Assembly (NCBI RefSeq): GCF_003063415.1
Contig: NZ_NESK01000016.1
Location: forward strand, 1 to 64,000
Reading direction: 5' to 3'
DNA from: Limnohabitans sp. 2KL-17
GTDB taxonomy: Bacteria > Pseudomonadota > Gammaproteobacteria > Burkholderiales > Burkholderiaceae_C
DNA: 64,000 bases
Of the stretch, positions 38,408 through 46,796 are shown in pieces (the first letter of the stretch is position 1; every line of letters begins with the position of its first letter). Under the pieces are notes generated by a model. That model searched no databases, was not told the origin of the DNA, and was given only the letters and a program-made list of their open reading frames with translations. A program made the position numbers and the translations under genes.

Positions 38408-38461
38408 CTACACATCCCGCCCGTAGGGCAGTAGCAGTAGAGCATGCAGAGAAAAATTCAT
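38408..38461 (-). CDS. leuL: leuA leader peptide (17 residues, four consecutive Leu codons)
   Basis: The minus strand reads ATG at 38461 to TAG at 38408 and encodes MNFSLHALLLLPYGRDV. The run CTA CTG CTA CTG is the sensing stretch: ribosomes stalled there for lack of charged tRNA-Leu would leave the next codons (TAC GGG CGG) free to pair with the terminator arm and let transcription reach leuA. With leucine present the ribosome reaches the stop, covers that stretch, and the terminator forms. The Shine-Dalgarno is weak. I could not settle the promoter; a TAAAGT at 38473-38468 is too close to the ATG for a normal leader. Confidence 0.8.
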   Translation of the reverse strand: MNFSLHALLLLPYGRDV

Positions 38462-38510
38462 GAGATGACTTTAGCACAGTTCAAAAAGCCGGACTGTCTT
38501 GCAGTTGACA

Positions 38511-39326
38511 TCATTGGTGCAATCCACGCTCTTCAGGCTCATCGGTCGAGGTGCTGATCATGCTCGTGGGTTGCCCTTTGGCCTTGCGCCAGATATAGAT
38601 CACATACCCACTCAGACCATAGCCCACAAACAAGGCAAACAAGACTGTGGGCGGATCGATGTTGACGACCGCAATGCCCAAGGCCACCAACACCAGGGTT
38701 GCAAAGGGCACGCTCTTTTTCATGTGCATGTCCTTGAAACTGTAAAACGGCACATTGGTTACCATGGTCAGGCCTGAGAACAAGCACACCGCAAACATGC
38801 CCCAGGCCACCGTTTTCGCAGGCACAGCGTTTTCAAACATGATCCACACGAAGCCCATCACCAACGCCGCAGCCGCTGGCGATGGCAGTCCCTGAAAGTA
38901 ACGCTTGTCCACCACGCCGGTGTTGACGTTGAAGCGGGCCAGGCGCAAAGCGGCACAAGCGCAATAAACGAAAGCTGCAATCCAGCCCCAACGACCCAGC
39001 TCTTTCAGGGTCCAGACATAAGCGATCAGCGCAGGCGCAGCACCAAAGGACACCATGTCGGAAAGAGAGTCCATCTGCTCACCAAAAGCGCTTTGGGTGT
39101 TCGTCATGCGTGCGACACGCCCATCCAGGCTGTCCAGCACCATGGCACTGAATATGCCCACCGTGGCAAGGTCAAAGCGGCCGTTGATCGCCATGACCAC
39201 CGCATAAAAACCCGCAAACAAGGCAGCCAGGGTGATCATATTGGGCAGCATGTAGATGCCTTTGGAAGGCTTGCGTGCTGGCGCTGGCGATTCCGTTTCT
39301 TCGGATTTATCAGTACGGTTGTTCAT
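38511..39326 (-). CDS. pssA: CDP-diacylglycerol-serine O-phosphatidyltransferase
   Basis: A 271-residue integral membrane enzyme with about seven hydrophobic segments. The CDP-alcohol phosphotransferase signature is present as DSLDGRVARM followed by FGEQMDSLSD (D-G-x2-A-R, then G-x3-D-x3-D). It makes phosphatidylserine, the precursor of phosphatidylethanolamine. The N-terminal 25 residues and the C-terminal tail are polar and variable. It sits between ilvC and leuA, separated from ilvC by a terminator, an order known from other Burkholderiales. Confidence 0.94.
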   Translation of the reverse strand: MNNRTDKSEETESPAPARKPSKGIYMLPNMITLAALFAGFYAVVMAINGRFDLATVGIFSAMVLDSLDGRVARMTNTQSAFGEQMDSLSDMVSFGAAPALIAYVWTLKELGRWGWIAAFVYCACAALRLARFNVNTGVVDKRYFQGLPSPAAAALVMGFVWIMFENAVPAKTVAWGMFAVCLFSGLTMVTNVPFYSFKDMHMKKSVPFATLVLVALGIAVVNIDPPTVLFALFVGYGLSGYVIYIWRKAKGQPTSMISTSTDEPEERGLHQ

Positions 39327-39399
39327 TGTCTGTTCCTGTAAGGGGTTTCAATGATCCAACCCCGTGTGTACAAGTTTAAGCCACCATGATTGCCCATTG

Positions 39400-39424
39400 A
39401 AAAAGGCCACCGCAGTGGCCTTTT
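39400..39424. terminator. Terminator after ilvC
   Basis: GGCCAC and GTGGCC (39405-39420) around CGCA, with A5 on the left and T4 on the right. On the minus strand it lies 22 bases after the ilvC stop and ends in TTTTTC. Confidence 0.88.
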
Positions 39425-39446
39425 CAAAATCGACTTTCAGACAAGA

Positions 39447-40502
<1,056 letters not shown>

Positions 40503-40994
40503 TTAAACGCGCAGGATGCGCTCGCCTCGCCCGATACCGCATGCACCCGTGCGCACGGTCTCCAAAATAGCGCTGCGGTCGATCGCCTCCAGAAAGGCGT
40601 CGTTCTTGGTCTGGTCACCGGTCAGCTCAATGGTGTAGCTCTTGTCGGTGACATCGATCACACGGCCACGAAATATATCGGCCATGCGTTTCATTTCTTC
40701 GCGCTCCTTGCCCACGGCACGTACCTTGACGAGCATCAACTCGCGTTCGGTATAAGAGCCTTCGGTCAGGTCCACAACCTTCACCACCTCAATCAGGCGA
40801 TTCAGGTGCTTGGTGATCTGCTCGATCACATCGTCAGAACCAGCCGTCTGGATGGTCATGCGCGAAAGACTGGGGTCTTCAGTGGGGGCAACAGTCAGGG
40901 ACTCGATGTTGTAGCCACGGGCAGAAAACAGCCCCACCACGCGGGACAAAGCCCCCGCTTCGTTTTCAATCAGTACAGCAATGATGTGTTTCAT
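40503..40994 (-). CDS. ilvH: Acetolactate synthase small (regulatory) subunit
   Basis: A 163-residue protein with an N-terminal ACT domain (MKHIIAVLIENEAGALSRVVGLFSARGYNI region) and the C-terminal ALS_ss domain. It activates the large subunit and mediates valine feedback. The Gly and Asn residues of the ACT ligand site (ENEAGALSR) are present. It starts two bases after the ilvI stop. Confidence 0.96.
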   Translation of the reverse strand: MKHIIAVLIENEAGALSRVVGLFSARGYNIESLTVAPTEDPSLSRMTIQTAGSDDVIEQITKHLNRLIEVVKVVDLTEGSYTERELMLVKVRAVGKEREEMKRMADIFRGRVIDVTDKSYTIELTGDQTKNDAFLEAIDRSAILETVRTGACGIGRGERILRV

Positions 40995-40996
40995 GA

Positions 40997-42760
40997 TTAC
41001 AAATCCTCCACACCCATGAGCATTTCGGTAATGCCCTTGCCAGCCTGCACCATGGGGAACACGTTTTCGGTGGGGTCCGTGCGGAAATCCATGAACACCG
41101 TACGGTCCTTGAGCCTGCGCGCTTCGCGCAACGCAGGTTCAACATCTTCTGGCCGCTCAATGAGCATGCCCACGTGCCCATAAGCTTCAGCCAGTTTCAC
41201 AAAATCAGGCAGCGCATCCATATAGCTGTGGCTGTAACGCCCCGAATACTCGATCTCCTGCCATTGGCGAACCATGCCCAGATAGCGGTTGTTCAAAGCC
41301 ACGATCTTGATGGGCGTGTTGTACTGCAGGCAGGTTGACAGTTCCTGAATGCACATCTGTACCGAACCCTCGCCCGTCACGCAAAAAACTTCACTGTCCG
41401 GCTTGGCCAGTTTGATGCCCATGGCGTAGGGGATGCCCACGCCCATGGTGCCCAGCCCGCCAGAGTTGATCCAGCGGCGTGGTTCGTTGAACTTGTAGTA
41501 CTGGGCCGCCCACATCTGGTGCTGGCCGACATCGGAAGTGATGTAAGCATCCACATCCTTGGTCATGTCCCACAAGGTCTCAATGACCTTTTGCGGTTTG
41601 ATGACCTCAGAATTGCTGTTGTCATACTTCATGCAATCGCGGCTGCGCCAGCCTTCGATGGTCTCCCACCATTGCCCCAAGGCCTGCGGATCAGGCTTGA
41701 GGCCAGATTCACGGATCATGCCCATCAGTTCGGTCAAAACGTCTTTCACGTCGCCGACGATCGGCACATCCACCTTGACGCGCTTGGAAATGCTCGACGG
41801 ATCGATGTCGATGTGAATGATTTTGCGGTCTACCGAAGCAAAGTGCTTGGGGTTGCCTATCACCCGATCATCGAAACGGGCGCCGACTGCAAGCAACACA
41901 TCGCAGTTTTGCATGGCATTGTTGGCCTCTAGCGTGCCGTGCATACCCAACATGCCGAGAAAACGGCGGTCGGTGGCGGGGAAAGCACCCAAGCCCATCA
42001 AGGTGTTCGTGACGGGCACATTGAGCATGTCCACCAAAGCGCGCAATTCAGGACTGGCGTTGCTTAGCAGGACGCCGCCGCCCGTGTAGATGTAAGGGCG
42101 TTTGGCCGACATCAACAGTTGCAAAGCCTTGCGGATCTGGCCGCCATGGCCTTTACGCACGGGGTTGTAAGAACGCATTGAAATCGAATCGGGATAGCCC
42201 GAAAAAAGCGCCTTGTTGAATGACACATCTTTGGGCACATCCACGACCACAGGGCCGGGGCGGCCGCTGCGAGCAATGTGAAAGGCCTTTTTCATGATGT
42301 CAGCCATGTCTTTGGCGTCTTTGACCAGAAAATTGTGCTTGACGATAGGACGTGTGATGCCCACCGTGTCGCATTCCTGAAATGCATCCAAGCCGATGGC
42401 GGCAGTAGGAACTTGCCCACTGATGATCACCATGGGGATGCTGTCCATGTAAGCGGTGGCAATGCCGGTGACCGCGTTGGTCAGGCCTGGCCCCGAAGTG
42501 ACCAGTGCCACACCCACTTCCCCCGTTGCCCGGGCAAAGCCATCGGCAGCGTGTACCGCTGCTTGCTCGTGCCGCACCAGCACGTGCTGAATGGTGTCTT
42601 GCTTGTAAAAAGCGTCATAAATGTGAAGCACCGCACCGCCGGGGTAACCCCAAACGTACTGTACGTTTTCGGCCTGAAGAGCCTTGACGAGAATTTCTGC
42701 GCCACGCAATTCCTGAGCCCCAGCGGAACCCGTTGCCTTTTCGGCTTTGTTCATTTCCAT
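40997..42760 (-). CDS. ilvI: Acetolactate synthase large (catalytic) subunit
   Basis: A 587-residue thiamine diphosphate enzyme that condenses two pyruvate, or pyruvate with 2-oxobutyrate. The catalytic Glu is in LVRHEQAAVHAADG (about residue 64). The TPP/Mg motif begins VTGEGSVQMC and ends near VALNNRYLGM. The first 15 residues are variable, and ATG 42760 or 42754 may be the start. It is the first gene of ilvI-ilvH-ilvC. The 150-nt leader before it holds a promoter and a possible attenuation structure. Confidence 0.96.
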   Translation of the reverse strand: MEMNKAEKATGSAGAQELRGAEILVKALQAENVQYVWGYPGGAVLHIYDAFYKQDTIQHVLVRHEQAAVHAADGFARATGEVGVALVTSGPGLTNAVTGIATAYMDSIPMVIISGQVPTAAIGLDAFQECDTVGITRPIVKHNFLVKDAKDMADIMKKAFHIARSGRPGPVVVDVPKDVSFNKALFSGYPDSISMRSYNPVRKGHGGQIRKALQLLMSAKRPYIYTGGGVLLSNASPELRALVDMLNVPVTNTLMGLGAFPATDRRFLGMLGMHGTLEANNAMQNCDVLLAVGARFDDRVIGNPKHFASVDRKIIHIDIDPSSISKRVKVDVPIVGDVKDVLTELMGMIRESGLKPDPQALGQWWETIEGWRSRDCMKYDNSNSEVIKPQKVIETLWDMTKDVDAYITSDVGQHQMWAAQYYKFNEPRRWINSGGLGTMGVGIPYAMGIKLAKPDSEVFCVTGEGSVQMCIQELSTCLQYNTPIKIVALNNRYLGMVRQWQEIEYSGRYSHSYMDALPDFVKLAEAYGHVGMLIERPEDVEPALREARRLKDRTVFMDFRTDPTENVFPMVQAGKGITEMLMGVEDL

Positions 42761-42783
42761 ACATTCAACCTTTGTGAATTTCT

Positions 42784-42862
42784 CTAACGAAAAACCTTGG
42801 GTGCCCCTGGGCTCGACTCTTTTGAAGTGGCTTTGGGACTTAAGACCACAGACATGGGCACC
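42784..42862 (-). promoter_or_regulatory. Possible attenuation leader of the ilvIHC operon
   Basis: On the minus strand a short frame from ATG 42855 to TAG 42784 would encode a 23-residue peptide starting MSVVLSP, with three consecutive branched-chain codons (GTG GTC TTA). GGTGCCC just before and at that ATG (42862-42856) is complementary to GGGCACC (42806-42800), after which comes AAGGTTTTT. The long-range hairpin could act as a terminator whose formation depends on translation. The U-run is short and there is no Shine-Dalgarno, so this is much weaker than the leuA case. Confidence 0.3.
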
Positions 42863-42918
42863 AAACTGTAAAAGTGCCGGACGGTGATCCGTTTGCTTTT
42901 TTTCAATTGCAATCTTTC

Positions 42919-42946
42919 ATTATCGCATTTTGAAAGGCACTTCCAA
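42919..42946 (-). promoter_or_regulatory. Candidate promoter of ilvIHC
   Basis: On the minus strand TTGGAA (42946-42941) and GATAAT (42924-42919) are 16 bp apart. The start would be near 42912, giving a leader of about 150 nt before ilvI. The 313-bp stretch between ilvI and the sigma-factor gene holds no other gene; it must also contain the promoter of the sigma-factor gene. Confidence 0.5.
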
Positions 42947-43073
42947 AAATCAAGTCCGGGCATTTTGCTGGTGCCATAATCCAATCCCCACAGACTCAAT
43001 ACGACTGGCTGGAAAGTGCGCCCCCCTTTTTCAACATCATCAAAAGCATCGTTGACGCGATCGCTGAAAAAAG

Positions 43074-43640
43074 TTGGCATCTGACTCTGAACTCTCGGAA
43101 TTTCTGAAAAACATGGAAAAAAAGGCGTTTAAACGCGCCTACTACCATGTCAGAAATGAGGATGCGGCCCTGGATATTCTGCAAGACAGCATGATCAAGC
43201 TGTGTACCAACTACGCAGACAAACCTGTAGCTGAACTTCCATTGCTGTTTCAGCGCATCCTTTCCAACACCATGCTGGACTGGTTTAGACGACAAAAAAC
43301 CAAAAACGCTCTATTTACCAACCTGAGCGATTTCGGTTCTGGCAATGACGATGGCGAGTTTGACCTGCTGGAAGTGGCTGGCAACGCTGCGGACAAGTCG
43401 AGCTCAGAAAGTGCAGAGGAATGGGTGGGCCGCCTTCAGACCCTTGAGCAAATCGAAACAGCTGTTATGGCTTTGCCTGCGCGTCAACGAGAAGCCTTCC
43501 TGCTGCGTTACTGGGAAGAGCTGGATGTTGCAGAGACAGCTGCAGTGATGGGCTGCTCAGAAGGCAGCGTCAAAACCCATTGTTCTCGGGCCATTCAAGC
43601 CTTGAGCAAAAACTTGGGAACACAAGGAATCAGACCATGA
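43074..43640 (+). CDS. ECF-type RNA polymerase sigma factor
   Basis: A 188-residue sigma factor with region 2 (about residues 18-75, with DILQDSMIKL and ILSNTMLDWFRRQK) and region 4 (about 125-180, with ALPARQREAFLLRYWEELDV and the helix-turn-helix AAVMGCSEGSVKTHCSRAI). I start it at TTG 43074, since the resulting MASDSELSEFLKN resembles the conserved N-terminus of this betaproteobacterial group; ATG 43113 would cut into it. It heads a tight operon with DUF3619, DUF3106 and RDD genes. No typical anti-sigma gene is present, so the DUF3619 membrane protein is a candidate regulator (inference). Confidence 0.88.
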   Translation: MASDSELSEFLKNMEKKAFKRAYYHVRNEDAALDILQDSMIKLCTNYADKPVAELPLLFQRILSNTMLDWFRRQKTKNALFTNLSDFGSGNDDGEFDLLEVAGNAADKSSSESAEEWVGRLQTLEQIETAVMALPARQREAFLLRYWEELDVAETAAVMGCSEGSVKTHCSRAIQALSKNLGTQGIRP

Positions 43641-44083
43641 AGAACACCAATCCAACCATTTCTCAAGATATCGATCGCCAAGGTCAGTATTTTTCGCATC
43701 AATTGACACTGGCCACCTCGGACTTATCCCACGACATTTCCGAACGACTGCGGGTCGCGCGCCAACTGGCATTGGCCCAACGCAAGCCCATGGTGTTGTC
43801 ACGACTGTCCCAAATAGCCCAGTTAAACAGCAACAGCACACTGACCGGCCCCGCTGATGACGGCCTGAATTTATTGAATATCCTGGCATCGTCGCTGCCC
43901 ATATTGGCTCTGGTTTTCGGTTTGATGGCAATCCAGTGGGTCCAACAAGACAGCATCATCTCTGAAATCGCTGCAACCGATTCGGCCTTGCTCACCGACG
44001 AATTGCCGCCGGATGCCTACACCGACGCAGGTTTTTCGCAGTTTTTGAAGCTGGGTCTCAGCGCCAACACCAAGGACAATTAA
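43637..44083 (+). CDS. DUF3619 family membrane protein
   Basis: A 148-residue protein. The N-terminal 75 residues are polar and helical (including ISERLRVARQLALAQRK), followed by one membrane helix (about residues 82-101, SSLPILALVFGLMAIQWV) and a short acidic C-terminal part (DELPPDAYTDAGF). The layout, a cytoplasmic part, one membrane span and a short outer part, is that of a small anti-sigma-like protein, but the function is unproven. The ATG overlaps the sigma-factor stop (ATGA). Confidence 0.82.
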   Translation: MKNTNPTISQDIDRQGQYFSHQLTLATSDLSHDISERLRVARQLALAQRKPMVLSRLSQIAQLNSNSTLTGPADDGLNLLNILASSLPILALVFGLMAIQWVQQDSIISEIAATDSALLTDELPPDAYTDAGFSQFLKLGLSANTKDN

Positions 44084-44086
44084 AAA

Positions 44087-44803
44087 ATGGCAATCCGCTG
44101 TCAATCCTGTTCAACCGTGGCCCTGAAAATGGCCTGCGGATGGCTACTGACGGTCTTATTAGCCTCCATTGGTGCCCAAACACTCCCGCCCGAAGCCTCC
44201 AAGCATGCACAGACCGTCGTCAGCACCTCTGATGGTCAATCGGTACCGCCGTCGAAAGCATGGCAGCAACTGACCCCCAAACAAAAACAAGCCTTGGCCC
44301 CACTCGGTGCCCAATGGGGCGCCCTGACGTCGCAGCAGCAAAACAAATGGTTGGCAATTTCCACAAATTTCACCCAACTACCTGTGTCCGACCAAGTCAC
44401 GATGCACGCCCGAATGGCTAACTGGGTGAGCCTGAGTCCGCAGCAGCGAAATCTGGCGCGATTGAACTTCAATAAGCTGCAAAATCTGCCAAAAGAAGAT
44501 AAAAAAGCCAAATGGGAGGCTTATCAAGCCCTTTCCACAGAGGAAAGACGTTTGCTTACCGCTGGATCCGCCCCCCTTACCAACAGTGCAGCCCCCACGG
44601 CAAAGCCTCTGGATGCTCATCGTCAAGTCCAGACGCCATCTCGGCCTGCCTCTGGTCAGCAGAACTTGCCCACATCCATTGATCGCAAAACCCTTTTGCC
44701 TCGCCCGCCTGCCTTGGCTACCCCAACACTCACGCCGCCAACCCCGACGCAACCGGGATCCCCGGACACAGCACGTCAAGCCACAGAAACCGCTCCTTCA
44801 TGA
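44087..44803 (+). CDS. DUF3106 family protein, probably exported
   Basis: A 238-residue protein. The N-terminus has a hydrophobic segment (about residues 9-30, ALKMACGWLLTVLLASIG) that looks like a signal peptide. Residues 55-165 carry repeated Trp/Leu motifs typical of DUF3106 (LTPKQKQALAPL, WVSLSPQQRNLARL and KWEAYQALSTEER), resembling the heptad-like pattern of periplasmic stress-sensing proteins. The last 75 residues are Pro/Thr/Ala-rich. It follows the DUF3619 gene by three bases and overlaps the RDD gene by four. Confidence 0.82.
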   Translation: MAIRCQSCSTVALKMACGWLLTVLLASIGAQTLPPEASKHAQTVVSTSDGQSVPPSKAWQQLTPKQKQALAPLGAQWGALTSQQQNKWLAISTNFTQLPVSDQVTMHARMANWVSLSPQQRNLARLNFNKLQNLPKEDKKAKWEAYQALSTEERRLLTAGSAPLTNSAAPTAKPLDAHRQVQTPSRPASGQQNLPTSIDRKTLLPRPPALATPTLTPPTPTQPGSPDTARQATETAPS

Positions 44804-45336
44804 CGACAACAGGCAAGGGCATTTCAGCCTCCCCGGATCTCTGCGCCCCCTCATTGAATCGCCGCATGGCTTGCTGGCTTTACGAAGGGATGCTCCTGTT
44901 CGGGGTGATGGTTTCATCCGGACTGGCCTATTTCATAGCCGCTTATTGGCTGACAGGCTTGGCGCCCGGCGACATGAATATCCATCCACAACTGAAGTCT
45001 GGCCTGCAAGCCATCAGTTTTTTTGTGCTGGGCTTGTATTTCACCTGGATGTGGCACCGCGGACAAACACTGGCCATGAAAACCTGGCGCATCGGCATCG
45101 TGGACAAAGAGGGGCGCCCCATCAGTCGCAAGATCGCATTCAAGCGCTACGTGGCCAGCTGGCTGTGGTTTATCCCTCCTTTCGCGGCCTCTGCGGCGCT
45201 GCACCCGTCAGCCATTGAGCTCTCCATGCTGACCCTGGGCTGGGTGGCCGTTTGGGCCCTGCTCAGTCGCCTCCATCCGCAAAAGCAGTTTTTGCATGAT
45301 GTTTTGGCCGGAACACGGCTGATTTCAATGCGCTGA
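44800..45336 (+). CDS. RDD family membrane protein
   Basis: A 178-residue membrane protein with about four hydrophobic segments. The RDD-domain signature residues are in LNRRMACWLYEGMLLFG (Arg near the start), MKTWRIGIVDKEGRPIS and the C-terminal LHDVLAGTRL. RDD proteins are thought to be transporters or membrane assembly factors. It begins with ATG 44800 overlapping the DUF3106 stop, so the four genes form one coupled unit. Confidence 0.87.
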   Translation: MTTTGKGISASPDLCAPSLNRRMACWLYEGMLLFGVMVSSGLAYFIAAYWLTGLAPGDMNIHPQLKSGLQAISFFVLGLYFTWMWHRGQTLAMKTWRIGIVDKEGRPISRKIAFKRYVASWLWFIPPFAASAALHPSAIELSMLTLGWVAVWALLSRLHPQKQFLHDVLAGTRLISMR

Positions 45337-45358
45337 CCCCCCACCCGATCGCGCCAAC

Positions 45359-45763
45359 ATGCAAAACCAGCCCCAACAAGAACCCCCGGAAGTCAACCCG
45401 CAAAAATCGCGCAAAGGCCTGGACCGCATCCTGCATGCGGGCGGGTACTCCATCGAAGGCCTGCGCGCGGGCTGGCACGAAACTGCCTTTCGCCAAGAGG
45501 CCATCCTGGCAACTTTTCTGGTGCCATTGTCATTTTGGCTGGGTCAGAACTGGGTTGAAACCGCCTTGCTGGCCGGTTCGGTCTTGATGGTCATGGTCGT
45601 CGAACTGCTCAACACCTCTGTGGAATCGGCCATCGACCGCATCGGCCCCGAGTGGCACGACTTGTCCAAGCGTGCCAAGGACATGGGCAGTGCTGCTGTG
45701 CTGCTCAGTTTGCTGCTGTGCGCCGGAATTTGGCTAAGCGCCGTCTGGCATCGATTCGCCTGA
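45359..45763 (+). CDS. dgkA: Diacylglycerol kinase (prokaryotic DgkA type)
   Basis: A 134-residue membrane enzyme with three hydrophobic helices. The active-site region VVELLNTSVESAIDRIG (about residues 79-95) carries the conserved Glu and Asn residues, and ETAFRQEA (about 40-47) the N-terminal ones. It recycles diacylglycerol to phosphatidic acid. The first 30 residues are a polar extension. Its TGA overlaps the ATG of the next gene. Confidence 0.93.
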   Translation: MQNQPQQEPPEVNPQKSRKGLDRILHAGGYSIEGLRAGWHETAFRQEAILATFLVPLSFWLGQNWVETALLAGSVLMVMVVELLNTSVESAIDRIGPEWHDLSKRAKDMGSAAVLLSLLLCAGIWLSAVWHRFA

Positions 45764-46368
45764 TGGACATGCGCTCAGAAAAATCTGCCCCAGCGTTTTC
45801 GATCTGCGTCTACTGCGGCTCCAAACCCGGCAACAAGCCAGAATTTGCCCAACTTGCCCTGCAGGTTGGCACCTGGATCGGCTCACACGGTGGCCAGCTG
45901 GTTTATGGCGGTGGTCGCAATGGCCTGATGGGTCTGGTGGCCGAAGCCACCATGGCAGCCGGAGGCACGGTGGTGGGCATCATCCCCAAAGCCCTGGTTG
46001 AAAAAGAATGGGCAAACCATGGCTGCACTGAACTGCATGTGGTGGACACCATGCATGAACGCAAGCAAATGATGGCCGAAAAAGCCGATGCGTTTTTGGC
46101 CTTACCCGGGGGCATCGGCACCTTTGAAGAGTTGTTCGAAGTCTGGACCTGGCGCCAACTGGGTTATCACGACAAGCCTGTCGGCATCCTCAACAGCCAA
46201 GGCTACTACGATGGCCTGATGGCTTTCATTGGCCAAGTGGTTCAAGCAGGGTTCATGGCCGATTGGCAAACCGAACTGGTCGTTGTAGGTGACGAACCGG
46301 AACCTCTATTGCAGCGCTTGGTGGAAACAGCGGGCTTTGCACCGGCCGCCAAGGTGGATTTGCTCTGA
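45763..46368 (+). CDS. LOG family protein (cytokinin riboside 5'-monophosphate phosphoribohydrolase-like)
   Basis: A 201-residue Rossmann-like protein. The family motif PGGIGTFEELFEVWTW is at about residues 109-124, and GGRNGLMG (about 48-55) forms the phosphate-binding part. Plant LOG enzymes release cytokinin bases, while bacterial members hydrolyse AMP or related nucleotides at the N-glycosidic bond; the substrate here is unknown. ATG 45763 overlaps the dgkA stop (TGATG). Confidence 0.9.
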   Translation: MDMRSEKSAPAFSICVYCGSKPGNKPEFAQLALQVGTWIGSHGGQLVYGGGRNGLMGLVAEATMAAGGTVVGIIPKALVEKEWANHGCTELHVVDTMHERKQMMAEKADAFLALPGGIGTFEELFEVWTWRQLGYHDKPVGILNSQGYYDGLMAFIGQVVQAGFMADWQTELVVVGDEPEPLLQRLVETAGFAPAAKVDLL

Positions 46369-46370
46369 CT

Positions 46371-46410
46371 GGCACCCACAGGGTGCGGTTTGGCCAGTCA
46401 AGGCCAAACC
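46371..46410. terminator. Two hairpins between the convergent LOG and glnB genes
   Basis: GCACCC/GGGTGC (46372-46386) and GGTTTGGCC/GGCCAAACC (46387-46410) are adjacent perfect stems just after the LOG gene stop. Neither is followed by a T-run on either strand, so they may be Rho-dependent end structures or mRNA-stabilising hairpins rather than intrinsic terminators. Confidence 0.4.
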
Positions 46411-46422
46411 AATGGACAGTAC

Positions 46423-46764
<342 letters not shown>

Positions 46765-46796
46765 TTAAATCCTCAAAAGATGATGGCGCGCCAAAT

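Noticed and set aside
38468-38473. TAAAGT as the -10 box of leuA
   Set aside because: The start would fall on the leader peptide ATG and there is no matching -35, so the leuA promoter remains undefined and probably lies further up inside pssA.
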